A stretch of DNA of 45,094 nt from Amycolatopsis thailandensis (GTDB lineage: Bacteria; Actinomycetota; Actinomycetes; Mycobacteriales; Pseudonocardiaceae): contig NZ_NMQT01000045.1 of the NCBI RefSeq assembly GCF_002234405.1, forward strand, positions 1 to 45,094. Direction: 5' to 3'. Numbering within the stretch: the first letter of the stretch is position 1; every line of letters begins with the position of its first letter. The notes beneath the pieces were generated by a model. It was not told the origin of the DNA and searched no databases. It worked only from the letters and a program-made list of their open reading frames with translations. Shown in pieces: positions 1 to 7,767 of the stretch. Position numbers and translations under genes: made by a program.

Positions 1-48
1 GGTCGTGAGTGATAAAGAGGGTTAGAACCCTCTTTATCACTCACGACC
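1..48. repeat. Perfect 23-bp inverted repeat at left edge
   Basis: Arms 1-23 and 26-48 are exact reverse complements around a 2-nt loop. The arm starts GGTCGTGAGTGATAAAGAGG and is AT-richer than its surroundings. It could be the terminator of a gene left of the window or a member of a dispersed palindromic family. There is no T-tract, because the arm runs straight into GC-rich DNA. Confidence 0.8.
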
Positions 49-487
49 CCACGCGGAACAGCCCATACGGGCATGAATCGGATGCTCAATCGCCGCTAGC
101 TGTCCCAAGTGGACACTCGGGCCGCGACCGGCCCGCCCCCGCTCTCAAGGCTTGGGTTCGTCTCGGTCTGTCCGCTGGGTGAGCGTGTGTGACGGGGAAG
201 ATTTCGGAAGTTGAGCGTCCCGAATCCTCCACGCTCGGATCACAACTACCTGCCCCGCACCGTTGCGGCAGGAAGTGGCACGCCGACCCAACCCGACCGG
301 CCGATAACGGGGAAGCCAAAGCATCGTGACCTGAAAAAAGGGATTCCGTCCGCTCCGGCGCTTGATCCCACCGAATTTCTCAGCCGAGTCCGGATGCCGC
401 ACCGCCCGCCGGGAATTCCGGTATACGTGGAAGGGAGAGCGCTGCCGGGGAGGACGGCACTGCGCCTCAGGCAAGGGGGATTCATCG
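49..487. other. Gene-free left flank
   Basis: No open frame here has a convincing ribosome site or protein-like composition; overlapping frames on both strands look like GC-rich shadows. The end of the stretch supplies the ribosome site AAGGGGGA just before the ATG at 488, so a promoter for that gene probably lies here. I could not place its boxes. Confidence 0.5.
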
Positions 488-1840
488 ATGTTCGACGCAA
501 GTATCGTCGCGGATCAGGTCAGTCCGGCCGCCAAACCCAAGATCAGGATTCTTTTCTACACCGACGCTTTCGGCTTCACCGGGAACGGCGGTTTCTCGCT
601 GGGTATTCTTCGTGATGTGATCTTGGCGAACCAACCGTTCTTCGCCGAGTTCGAGATCGATTTGATCAATCGGCACGACGGCGGGCACGCCGCCAAGAAA
701 CTCACGTCCGACGTGCTCGGAAGATATGAGCAGGTGTGGTTCTTCGGCCTGTTGCAGTCCAACATGCCGGGGGAGCCGGAGAACGAACTCGTGGACGCCG
801 AGGTCGCGGCGCTGCGGTCCTGGATGGACGCCGGTGGCGGCGTGCTCATCACCGGCGACCACTCGAACCCGCGTCTGCCGGGAGCGGATCCGTCGCTGGC
901 CGACTATCTGAACCTGGGGCGGGCGCTGGGGCACCGGGTGCCGCGCGCGGGTGAGCTGCGGGTGTGGAACGACCGGCCGGACGCGAGTATCGAGTTCAGC
1001 CACAACACCCACCAGCCGGACCCGTGGGGCAACGACGTCAACCAGCCGATCCCGAACGACCTCGACCCGTATCCGCAGGAGCTGATCCTGCGGAAGCGGT
1101 TCGGCAGGCCGCATCCGTTGTTCCAGGGCAGGCGCGGTCCGATCACCGTCTTCCCGGACCACATGCACGAGGGGCAGCTGCTCATCCCCGAGCGGTTCCC
1201 GACGGACGTGTGGCCGGCGGGGCGCCTGGGGCAGCCGAAGCCCGAGATCGTCGCGCAGGGCACCGACAAACGCAACGGCCAGGTCTACGGCGTGTCCAGT
1301 GTGTACGACGGCGCGGCCGCCGGGGTCGGGCGGATCGTGGCCGACGCCACCTGGCACCACTACTTCGACCTCAACCTGTGGGGCTTCCAGAAGGGCGGCG
1401 AGGTGCTCGACCGCCTCACCGAGTACTACGTGAACCTCACGCTGTGGTTGACGCCGAGGCCGGTCAAGCTGGAGGTGAACGCGCAGCTGTTGCACTGGCT
1501 TTCGCACAGCTTGAGCGTCCGCGCGGTGCTGCCGGAGGGCGTCCGGGTGCCGGGAATCACCGCGGCGGGCCTGGTCCGCGAGGTCTGCGGGCAGGGAGTG
1601 CTCGACGACCTCGTCTGGCCGCTGGAAGGGGCGCCCGTGGTGCCGGAAGAGCTGCTGCTGGGCGCCGTGATCAAGGAGTCCGTCGCCGCGCTGAGCGGCG
1701 GGGACGTCGAGGCGTTCGACGCGGCGGGCGTCATCGAACGGGGCCTGCGGGCCGGGGCTGAAGAGTACGCCGCCGAGCTGCGAGCAGCGCTCGGCGACGT
1801 CGAAGGCCTGGGGGAGCTCATTTCGCAGGGCATTCGCTGA
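488..1840 (+). CDS. Uncharacterised 450-aa protein, possible ThuA/GATase-like N-terminal fold
   Basis: I do not recognise a named family. The start is set at the ATG at 488 (MFDASIVADQ), preceded by AAGGGGGA; the frame is open further upstream but with atypical composition. The N-terminal part alternates hydrophobic strands and loops (KIRILFYTDAFGFTG, about residues 17-31; a GGGVLITGDHSNPR segment near 118-131), reminiscent of ThuA or class-I amidotransferase-like Rossmann folds. No complete catalytic triad could be assigned. The C-terminal third is helical and Ala/Glu-rich. No signal peptide or membrane helix is seen. A 14-bp hairpin follows the stop codon, so it is probably transcribed alone. 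It sits at the cluster border and a role in antibiotic synthesis is not established. Confidence 0.75.
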   Translation: MFDASIVADQVSPAAKPKIRILFYTDAFGFTGNGGFSLGILRDVILANQPFFAEFEIDLINRHDGGHAAKKLTSDVLGRYEQVWFFGLLQSNMPGEPENELVDAEVAALRSWMDAGGGVLITGDHSNPRLPGADPSLADYLNLGRALGHRVPRAGELRVWNDRPDASIEFSHNTHQPDPWGNDVNQPIPNDLDPYPQELILRKRFGRPHPLFQGRRGPITVFPDHMHEGQLLIPERFPTDVWPAGRLGQPKPEIVAQGTDKRNGQVYGVSSVYDGAAAGVGRIVADATWHHYFDLNLWGFQKGGEVLDRLTEYYVNLTLWLTPRPVKLEVNAQLLHWLSHSLSVRAVLPEGVRVPGITAAGLVREVCGQGVLDDLVWPLEGAPVVPEELLLGAVIKESVAALSGGDVEAFDAAGVIERGLRAGAEEYAAELRAALGDVEGLGELISQGIR

Positions 1841-1870
1841 CCGTTCGGTGACCGGTCGCGGCCGGGCCCG

Positions 1871-1922
1871 GCCGGGTGCGGAGGATCCGGGACGTCGACG
1901 TCTCGAACCCTCCGCACCCGGC
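1871..1922 (+). terminator. Hairpin after the 450-aa ORF
   Basis: Arms GCCGGGTGCGGAGG (1871-1884) and its exact reverse complement (1909-1922) form a 14-bp GC-rich stem 30 nt after the stop codon. The T-tract is missing, as is common for terminators in high-GC actinobacteria. Confidence 0.65.
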
Positions 1923-2001
1923 TGTGTGGTCACACGATCGAGGCATTGGGCTCGTCACCCCGTCTCCCGTGGGTATCCCCCGGGAAACGGAGGAGGCAAC
2001 G

Positions 2002-2463
2002 ATGCCCGACAACGAGCTCCCAGGGTTCCTGATCATCGGCCTGATCTTCGTCGTGGCCGACGGCCAGATCCTGTACCGGGGCGCCCGCCGCTACCTGAAC
2101 GGACCGGACGGCCGCGAGGGCGGCGGATCGGTGGCCTGGATGATGGTGACGGTCTTCCACCTGGCCGCGATCGGGGTGCTGGCGCTGCTGGCGGTCGTCG
2201 CGCCGGACTGGTCCGGTTCGACCGCCGCGTTCGTCGGCAGGCTGGGCGTCTTTCTGCTGCTCATGGCGGTGGCCCACGTGCTCACCTTGGCGGTGCTCGC
2301 CCGTCGTCGTCAGGACCACGTCGTCGAGTCCCGCTATCGGGAGCGCGAGCCCGACCGGCCCGACGTCGCCGAGCAGCCGACGGTCACCCCGGTACCGGGG
2401 CAGGAGGGCCGGGCCCCGCGGGTGAGCCCGGATATCGGGCACCAAGGCCCATATCGGGCTTGA
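2002..2463 (+). CDS. Small membrane protein, three predicted TM helices
   Basis: This 153-aa protein starts at the ATG at 2002 (MPDNELPGFL), behind GGAGGAGG at 1989-1996; the upstream in-frame extension is the intergenic hairpin and is rejected. Hydrophobic segments lie at about residues 8-25, 45-68 and 78-100, followed by a charged RRR stop-transfer and a Pro/Glu/Arg-rich cytoplasmic tail of about 50 residues. No catalytic motif is visible and I cannot assign a function. It lies between the uncharacterised flank gene and vanHAX in the same orientation, but a 348-nt gap separates it from vanH, so co-transcription is doubtful. Confidence 0.75.
   Translation: MPDNELPGFLIIGLIFVVADGQILYRGARRYLNGPDGREGGGSVAWMMVTVFHLAAIGVLALLAVVAPDWSGSTAAFVGRLGVFLLLMAVAHVLTLAVLARRRQDHVVESRYREREPDRPDVAEQPTVTPVPGQEGRAPRVSPDIGHQGPYRA
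2425..2461 (+). terminator. Bulged stem-loop over the stop region
   Basis: The arm AGCCCGgATATcGGGC pairs with GCCCATATCGGGCT, giving 14 base pairs with two single-nucleotide bulges. The structure overlaps the last codons of the small membrane protein gene. It may act as a terminator or a 3' mRNA stabiliser. Confidence 0.4.
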
Positions 2464-2811
2464 GCGCACCGTGGATTGAATACGCAGAGTGAATAAGAGC
2501 GGCAATTCCTTTGTTTTCGCTCTGGACGGGCCGCGATCCGGATAGCGTGAGCCCCGTCGCATCCCCCGGTCCGGGGCTGAGGCGTTGATCACCTGGTGGC
2601 GAGGGTTTGTGGCACCGGTCACGGGCCGGTTCCGGCGCGGCGGCCGGGCGGGCAAGATCGGTGACAGGAGCCCGGGAGCAGGTGGGGAGCCTCGTGGAGC
2701 AGGGGCTCACCACGGACGATCGACACGCCGTGCACACGCCGCTACCAAGCGGTAACATATTGTCGGCGCCTCGAAAACCCCATCCGAGCCGGGGATATCG
2801 CGCTGCCTACA
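2464..2811 (+). promoter_or_regulatory. Intergenic region upstream of vanHAX
   Basis: This is a 348-nt gene-free stretch and the likely promoter region of vanHAX. Near its end is a small inverted repeat (CCGCT-ACCA-AGCGG, 2739-2752) next to an AT-rich TAACATATT at about 2753-2761, which could be a -10 region. No clear -35 box and no GTCCAA/TTGGAC regulator site were found. Confidence 0.4.
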
Positions 2812-3852
2812 ATGTCCGGCATGACCTACAGCGAACCAGCGCGATCAGCTGCCCCCAGCACCGGATCGCTGGCGTCCGCGTCCTCCTCGGCCGTCTTGGC
2901 GAGGGGAATCACCATTTACGGTTGCGGACAGGACGAGGCCGCCTTGTTCCGCGAGATGGCACCGCGTTTCGGTATCACGCCGACAATCGCTGAGGAACCG
3001 GTATCCGAGACCAATATCGAACTGGCCGTCGGAAATCGATGCATCAGTATCGGTCATAAAACCCCGATCACGAACTCGATTCTTCTCGCGCTGAGCAAGA
3101 TCGGTGTCGAGTACATCTCCACCAGGAGCATCGGCTTCAACCACATCGATGTGGACTACGCGGCGAGCGTCGGTATCACCGTCGGCAACGTCGCCTACTC
3201 GCCCGACAGCGTGGCCGACTTCACGCTGATGCTGATGCTGATGGCGGTCCGTGACGCCAAATCCATCATCCGCCGCACCGACGAGCACGACTACCGGCTG
3301 AACGAGGTGCGCGGAAAAGAGCTGCGCGATCTGACCGTCGGGGTGGTCGGAACAGGGCGGATCGGGGTCGCGGTACTGGAGCGGCTGCGCGGGTTCGGCT
3401 GCAAGGTGCTGGCCTACGACACCATCCTGACCGCCGCGGCCGATTACGTTCCGCTGGAGGAATTGCTCCAGCAGAGCGATATCGTGTCGCTCCATGTGCC
3501 GCTCACCACGGATACCTATCACCTGCTCGATCAGCAGGCCATCGAGCGGATGAAGCACGGCGCGTACATCATCAACACCGGACGTGGTCCGCTCATCGAG
3601 ACCGAGGCCCTCATCGCGGCCCTGGAAAGCGGGAAACTGGGTGGCGCGGCGCTGGACGTCCTCGAAGGCGAGGAAGGGATATTCTACGCCGACTGCCGGA
3701 ACAAGGCCATCGACGGCAAGCCGCTCCTGCGGTTGCAGAATCTGCCGAACGTGATCGTCAGTCCGCATACCGCCTATTACACCGACCACGCGCTGAGTGA
3801 CACTGTTGAAAACAGCATCATCAATTGTCTCCAATTCGAAAGCGGGAAGTAG
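2812..3852 (+). CDS. vanH: VanH D-lactate dehydrogenase
   Basis: VanH reduces pyruvate to D-lactate with NAD(P)H in the cytosol, feeding the VanA ligase. The 346-aa protein is a D-2-hydroxyacid dehydrogenase. The dinucleotide-binding motif VGVVGTGRIG, the INTGRGPL arginine loop, the VLEGEEG acid and the SPHTAYYT catalytic histidine (H319) are all present. ITVGNVAYSPDSVADFT is the block typical of VanH from enterococci and actinomycetes. About 28 residues precede the usual enterococcal N-terminus; ATG codons at 2812 and 2821 are both possible starts and the ribosome site is weak. The stop at 3852 is one nucleotide before vanA, so the genes are translationally coupled. In a glycopeptide producer this is self-resistance. 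Confidence 0.95.
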   Translation: MSGMTYSEPARSAAPSTGSLASASSSAVLARGITIYGCGQDEAALFREMAPRFGITPTIAEEPVSETNIELAVGNRCISIGHKTPITNSILLALSKIGVEYISTRSIGFNHIDVDYAASVGITVGNVAYSPDSVADFTLMLMLMAVRDAKSIIRRTDEHDYRLNEVRGKELRDLTVGVVGTGRIGVAVLERLRGFGCKVLAYDTILTAAADYVPLEELLQQSDIVSLHVPLTTDTYHLLDQQAIERMKHGAYIINTGRGPLIETEALIAALESGKLGGAALDVLEGEEGIFYADCRNKAIDGKPLLRLQNLPNVIVSPHTAYYTDHALSDTVENSIINCLQFESGK

Positions 3853-3853
3853 C

Positions 3854-4897
3854 ATGGGTAGGCTGAAAATCGGAATTCTGTTCGGCGGGCTTTCCGAAGA
3901 GCATCCTATCTCCATCAAGTCTGCGACCGAGGTCGCGAAGAACCTCGACCTCGAAAAGTACGAGCCTTACTACATCGGGATCACCCTGAGTGGTTCCTGG
4001 ATGCTGTGCGACGGCCCCTCCGCCGACTGGGAGCAGACCGCGAACCCCCGCCCCGCCGTCCTGTCGCCGGACCGCGGCGTGCACGGCCTGCTGGTCCTGG
4101 ACGAGGGCAAGTACGAGACGATCGCCCTCGACGTGGTGCTGCCGGTCCTGCACGGCAAGTTCGGCGAAGACGGCACGGTGCAGGGCCTGCTGGAGTTCTC
4201 CGGCATCCCCTACGTCGGCTGCGACCTCCCGAGCTCGGTCATGTGCATCGACAAGTCCCTCACCTACGCCGTCGTCCGCGAGGCGGGCATCGCGACGCCG
4301 AACTTCCACATCGTCACGGCGGACAACGAGATCGACGCCGACAAGCTCACGTACCCCGTCTTCGTGAAGCCGGCCCGTTCGGGTTCGTCCTTCGGCGTCA
4401 GCAAGGTCTCCTCGAAGGAAGAGCTGCCCGCCGCCCTGGCGGAGGCGCGTCAGTACGACGGCAAGATCCTCATCGAGGAAGCCGTCATCGGCAGCGAGAT
4501 CGGCTGTTCCGTCCTCGGCAGCGGCGACGACCTGCTGACCGGTGAGGTCGACCGGGTCGCGCTGACCCACGGGTTCTTCAAGATCCACCAGGAAGAGAGC
4601 CCCGAGACCGGCTCCGAGAACTCGAGCTTCATCGTTCCCGCGGACATCCCGGAGGAGTCGAGCAAGCTCGTCAAGGAGACCGCGAAGGTCATCTACCGTG
4701 CCCTGGGCTGCAGCGGGCTCGCGCGGGTCGACCTCTTCCTCAAGGAAGACGGAAGCGTCGTCCTCAACGAGGTCAACACCCTGCCGGGCCTGACCTCCTA
4801 CAGCCGGTACCCGCGGATGATGGCGGCCGCCGGTATCCCGCTCGGTGAAGTGATCGACCGGCTGGTGACGCTGACCCTGGCGGGTCGCGACGGATGA
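3854..4897 (+). CDS. vanA: VanA-type D-alanine--D-lactate ligase
   Basis: VanA is an ATP-grasp ligase that joins D-Ala to D-Lac so peptidoglycan precursors end in a depsipeptide that glycopeptides bind poorly. The 347-aa protein begins at ATG 3854 (MGRLKIGILFGG). It carries GGLSEEHPIS near the N-terminus, the ATP-grasp segment YPVFVKPARSGSSFGVSKV, and the metal/phosphate site VNTLPGLTSYSRYPRMM. The omega-loop reads KIHQEESPETGSENSS; H245 corresponds to VanA H244, the residue linked to lactate over D-Ala selection, so I call it D-Lac-specific rather than a housekeeping Ddl. Its stop overlaps the vanX start in ATGA. Confidence 0.96.
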   Translation: MGRLKIGILFGGLSEEHPISIKSATEVAKNLDLEKYEPYYIGITLSGSWMLCDGPSADWEQTANPRPAVLSPDRGVHGLLVLDEGKYETIALDVVLPVLHGKFGEDGTVQGLLEFSGIPYVGCDLPSSVMCIDKSLTYAVVREAGIATPNFHIVTADNEIDADKLTYPVFVKPARSGSSFGVSKVSSKEELPAALAEARQYDGKILIEEAVIGSEIGCSVLGSGDDLLTGEVDRVALTHGFFKIHQEESPETGSENSSFIVPADIPEESSKLVKETAKVIYRALGCSGLARVDLFLKEDGSVVLNEVNTLPGLTSYSRYPRMMAAAGIPLGEVIDRLVTLTLAGRDG

Positions 4898-5502
4898 AAG
4901 ACGATTTCGTCTTCGTAGACGAGGTTGTGTCCGGAATCCGCTGGGACGCCAAGTACGCCACCTGGGACAACTTCACCGGCAAGCCGGTGGACGGCTACCT
5001 GGTGAACCGCGTCGTCGGCACGCGCGCGTTCTGCGCGGCGCTGGAGAAGGCACGGGACAAGGCCGAGTCGCTCGGCTTCGGCCTCCTTCTCTGGGACGTC
5101 TACCGTCCACAGCGCGCCGTGGATCGCTTCATGCGCTGGGCGGAAGAGCCCGAAGACGGCCGGAAGAAGGCAAGGCACTACCCGAACATCGACCGTCCCC
5201 AGATGTTCGAGCAGGGCTACGTCGCCACCAAGTCCGGCCACAGCCGGGGCAGCACGGTGGACCTGACGCTCTACCACTTGGACACCGGTGAGCTCGCCGA
5301 CATGGGTGGCGATCACGACGTGATGGACGTCGTCTCGCATCACGGCGCGGCGGGCATAACGGACGAGCAGGAGAAGAACCGCGCGCACCTCTGTTCGATC
5401 ATGGAGGACAGCGGCTTCAGCTCGTACGAATGCGAGTGGTGGCACTACAACCTGAAGAACGAACCGTATCCGGACACCTATTTCGACTTTCCCGTCGCTT
5501 AG
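4894..5502 (+). CDS. vanX: VanX D-Ala-D-Ala dipeptidase
   Basis: VanX is a zinc-dependent cytosolic dipeptidase that removes D-Ala-D-Ala, so only D-Ala-D-Lac enters the wall. The 202-aa length is the family norm. Every catalytic residue falls at the enterococcal VanX number: R71 in VYRPQ, zinc ligands H116 and D123 in GHSRGSTVDLT, and E181 and H184 in EWWHY. The ATG overlaps the vanA stop by 4 nt. A 15-bp-stem hairpin follows at 5544-5580, closing a vanHAX operon. No vanR/vanS pair is in the window, so control cannot be deduced here. Confidence 0.97.
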   Translation: MKDDFVFVDEVVSGIRWDAKYATWDNFTGKPVDGYLVNRVVGTRAFCAALEKARDKAESLGFGLLLWDVYRPQRAVDRFMRWAEEPEDGRKKARHYPNIDRPQMFEQGYVATKSGHSRGSTVDLTLYHLDTGELADMGGDHDVMDVVSHHGAAGITDEQEKNRAHLCSIMEDSGFSSYECEWWHYNLKNEPYPDTYFDFPVA

Positions 5503-5543
5503 GCGACGAAAAGAAGACCGGTGTCCGTCCGGTCGGTGACGAT

Positions 5544-5580
5544 GATGCCGCGGGTGCCCCCGAGTGGGCCCCGCGGCATC
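5544..5580 (+). terminator. Hairpin downstream of vanX
   Basis: GATGCCGCGGG (5544-5554) pairs exactly with CCCGCGGCATC (5570-5580), and GCCC/GGGC extends the stem inward with one unpaired T. It starts 41 nt after the vanX stop. No U-tract; a probable end for vanHAX transcription. Confidence 0.6.
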
Positions 5581-6665
5581 GCCGTCTCCGGACCACGTTA
5601 GCCGTCCGGCGGCGAAAAAAGCTCACCCCGCAGGGGGAATCGTCGATCTCAGCCGGGCTTGTCGGTGCCCACGGAAACCTCCTCCGGGATCGACGGGGTG
5701 CTCCCCCTCCCGGGTGAAGGAGGTGGCGGACCCGTCAACCTTGGCACCCCTCACTTTGCTCCCGTCGCGTCGGCGGCCGGGTTTCGCCCGCTGTCCAACC
5801 CGTGAAGCCCGTTCGGCCGTCCGGGGTGTCCCGCGCGAAGGTGACGACCATCCAGTGGGAGACGTCGCTCGACCGTTCGTGTGAATAAGTGTCGAAGGGC
5901 GGAACAGTGCGGCCGGGAGCCGTGGCGATCCCGCACGGGAATTGGACGTCCACGAACGGCCTAGCAATGCGTGCAAACAGGCTAACCCGTTACGCCCGTG
6001 AGCTGCTTGGGCGGCCGCTCTGTACTTACGCTCGGCGAGCGCGTCAATACCGAAGTCGAAGTTTCGAATATCGATCTTGAACGGCCCTTCGGCTGCGGAA
6101 TTACCCTGTTCGTCAATTGCCGACAACGATTGACCGTGCCATGCTGAAGCGGTGCGCGACTCTTGCTGGGGTTGACAGGGCGCGCACTTACTGGGGCTTT
6201 GAGGGGGGTGCGACGGTGTCTCGCGACCGCGAGGAAGTCATAGATTCCGGCCGGTGAACCACTGATCCGAACCGGTGACGAGAACGATGAAGAAATCTCC
6301 GAGACCTCGCCTGCGGCAGGTCCGGCTTCTCCGGGCTGACCGGGTGTAGGCCCTTGCCGGACCGAAGCCGCTGAGCGAATGTCTTGAAGGGAGCACGATC
6401 CGGGGCGAAGGAACGAATGTCCTTACGCCGCGGTGGTTCGTCGAAGTGCCCGCTGCCAGCGGTCATCTGGGAGACCGAGGGGCGGCCGCGAGTACGCGGC
6501 CCGCCGGCGGCGTTCAAAAGTCCTCACCGTCGAGGACGCCCTCCGCGCGGCCGAGATCCGCGCTGGACGGGAATCGTGGTGTCCAACCACCGAGTCCGAG
6601 CAGTTGGACGGTGGATTCAGTGCCATGTCCAAAAGTTGACGAACAACAGATTCTGTGGGGGCTAG
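5581..6665. other. Long gene-free region upstream of the activator gene
   Basis: About 1.1 kb with no convincing gene. Candidate frames (5564-5884 plus; 5623-6126 minus) are low-complexity Arg/Pro/Ser translations without family motifs. The middle (about 5880-6180) is AT-richer than neighbouring genes and contains a short palindrome TGGACGTCCA (5943-5952) and a TTGACA at 6172-6177 without a clear matching -10. The right end holds the regulator half-site array (6581-6632). The region probably contains the activator's promoter and possibly a long leader or a decayed gene. Confidence 0.5.
6581..6632 (+). promoter_or_regulatory. Triple StrR/Bbr-type half-site array
   Basis: GTCCAA (6581-6586), 17 nt, TTGGAC (6604-6609), 17 nt, GTCCAA (6627-6632). 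The first pair matches the GTCCAA-N17-TTGGAC consensus that I recall for Bbr of balhimycin biosynthesis. The third half-site keeps the same 23-bp phasing in alternating orientation. It ends 33 nt before the activator start codon, so autoregulation is the likely role. Confidence 0.75.
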
Positions 6666-7631
6666 GTGGATCCGACGAGAGTTGACCTGTCCGCTCTCCC
6701 GGTCGTCGAAATCGAGCTGTCGCGGCTGTCGTCCGTATGCTCGCCGCGCACTTCGGGCGAGGATCCGGACCACGTCGAGACACTGCTGTCGGCAGAATGG
6801 GACCTTCCGCCCATTCTCGTTCACCGACCGACGATGCGGGTGATCGATGGCCTGCATCGGCTCAAGGCGGCGAGAGTCAGAGGCGACACGAAAATTCAGG
6901 CAAGGTTCATCGACGGCACCGAATCCGATGCCTTCGTCCTGGCCGTGGAAGCGAACATCCGGCACGGCCTGCCGCTTTCGCTGGCCGATCGCAAACGGGC
7001 GGCCGTCCAGATCATCGGGACCCATCCACAGTGGTCCGACCGGCGGGTGGCCTCGGCGACCGGTATCTCCGCGGGCACGGTGGCGGATCTTCGAAGACGC
7101 GGCGGCGAGGGCGGAAACGAAGCCAGGATCGGGCGGGACGGGCGGATCCGGCCCGTCGACAGTTCGGAAAGGCGGAAACTCGCGGCCGACCTCATCCGCA
7201 ACGACCCCGGCCTCTCGCTCCGGCAGGTGGCCAAGCAGGTCGGCATCTCCCCGGAAACGGTCCGGGACGTGCGGGGCAGGCTGGAGCGCGGCGAGAGCCC
7301 GACCCCGGACGGCAACCGGAGACTGCGGACCAAACAGCATCCGCTGACCCTGACGGAGCCCGATCTCGGTCACGAGCTGGACCAGGAACGGATCGTCGTA
7401 CTGGAACGCCTCAAGGCCGACCCCGCGCTGCGGCTGAGCGAAGTCGGCAGGATCCTGTTGCGCATGCTCGCCATGCACTCCATGGACGGACAGGAGTGGG
7501 AACGGATCCTGCACGGCGTCCCGCCGCATCTGTACGGCGTGGTCGCCGGATTCGCCAGGGAACACGCGAGGGTCTGGGCGGGATTCGCGGATCACCTGGA
7601 GCACCGCGCCACCGATCTGGCCGCACGATGA
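6666..7631 (+). CDS. bbr: StrR/Bbr-family pathway activator
   Basis: This 321-aa DNA-binding protein is the likely pathway-specific activator of the cluster. The N-terminal half is ParB/sulfiredoxin-like, with a DGLHRLKAAR motif at residues 61-70. A first helix-turn-helix is at about 124-145 (WSDRRVASATGISAGTVADL) and a second HTH-like repeat at about 184-205 (SLRQVAKQVGISPETVRDV). The GTG start at 6666 has a G-run ribosome site 5 nt upstream. The half-site array before its own promoter and the matching site before oxyA support the assignment to the StrR-like regulators of streptomycin and balhimycin clusters. The symbol follows the balhimycin orthologue. A strong terminator separates it from the next gene, so it is probably monocistronic. 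Confidence 0.92.
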   Translation: MDPTRVDLSALPVVEIELSRLSSVCSPRTSGEDPDHVETLLSAEWDLPPILVHRPTMRVIDGLHRLKAARVRGDTKIQARFIDGTESDAFVLAVEANIRHGLPLSLADRKRAAVQIIGTHPQWSDRRVASATGISAGTVADLRRRGGEGGNEARIGRDGRIRPVDSSERRKLAADLIRNDPGLSLRQVAKQVGISPETVRDVRGRLERGESPTPDGNRRLRTKQHPLTLTEPDLGHELDQERIVVLERLKADPALRLSEVGRILLRMLAMHSMDGQEWERILHGVPPHLYGVVAGFAREHARVWAGFADHLEHRATDLAAR

Positions 7632-7667
7632 TCACGGACGACATCGGGTAGGAGCGTTCGGCGGTAT

Positions 7668-7707
7668 CCGGGGCGAAGGGGACTGTCCCCTTCGCCCCGG
7701 CGTTTTT
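7668..7707 (+). terminator. Strong intrinsic terminator after the activator gene
   Basis: Sixteen-bp perfect arms CCGGGGCGAAGGGGAC (7668-7683) and GTCCCCTTCGCCCCGG (7685-7700) are followed by CGTTTTT. This is the only hairpin I found in the window with a run of T after it. Confidence 0.9.
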
Positions 7708-7767
7708 CCAGGCGGTGCCCAATTCCCGCGTCTCGACACGGCCGGGGGAGCGGCTTAAGAAGGACGA

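Noticed and set aside
5623..6126. Minus-strand 167-aa frame in the gap before the activator
   Set aside because: Low-complexity Arg/Ser/Pro/Gly translation with no recognisable motif, and the opposite strand is equally open.
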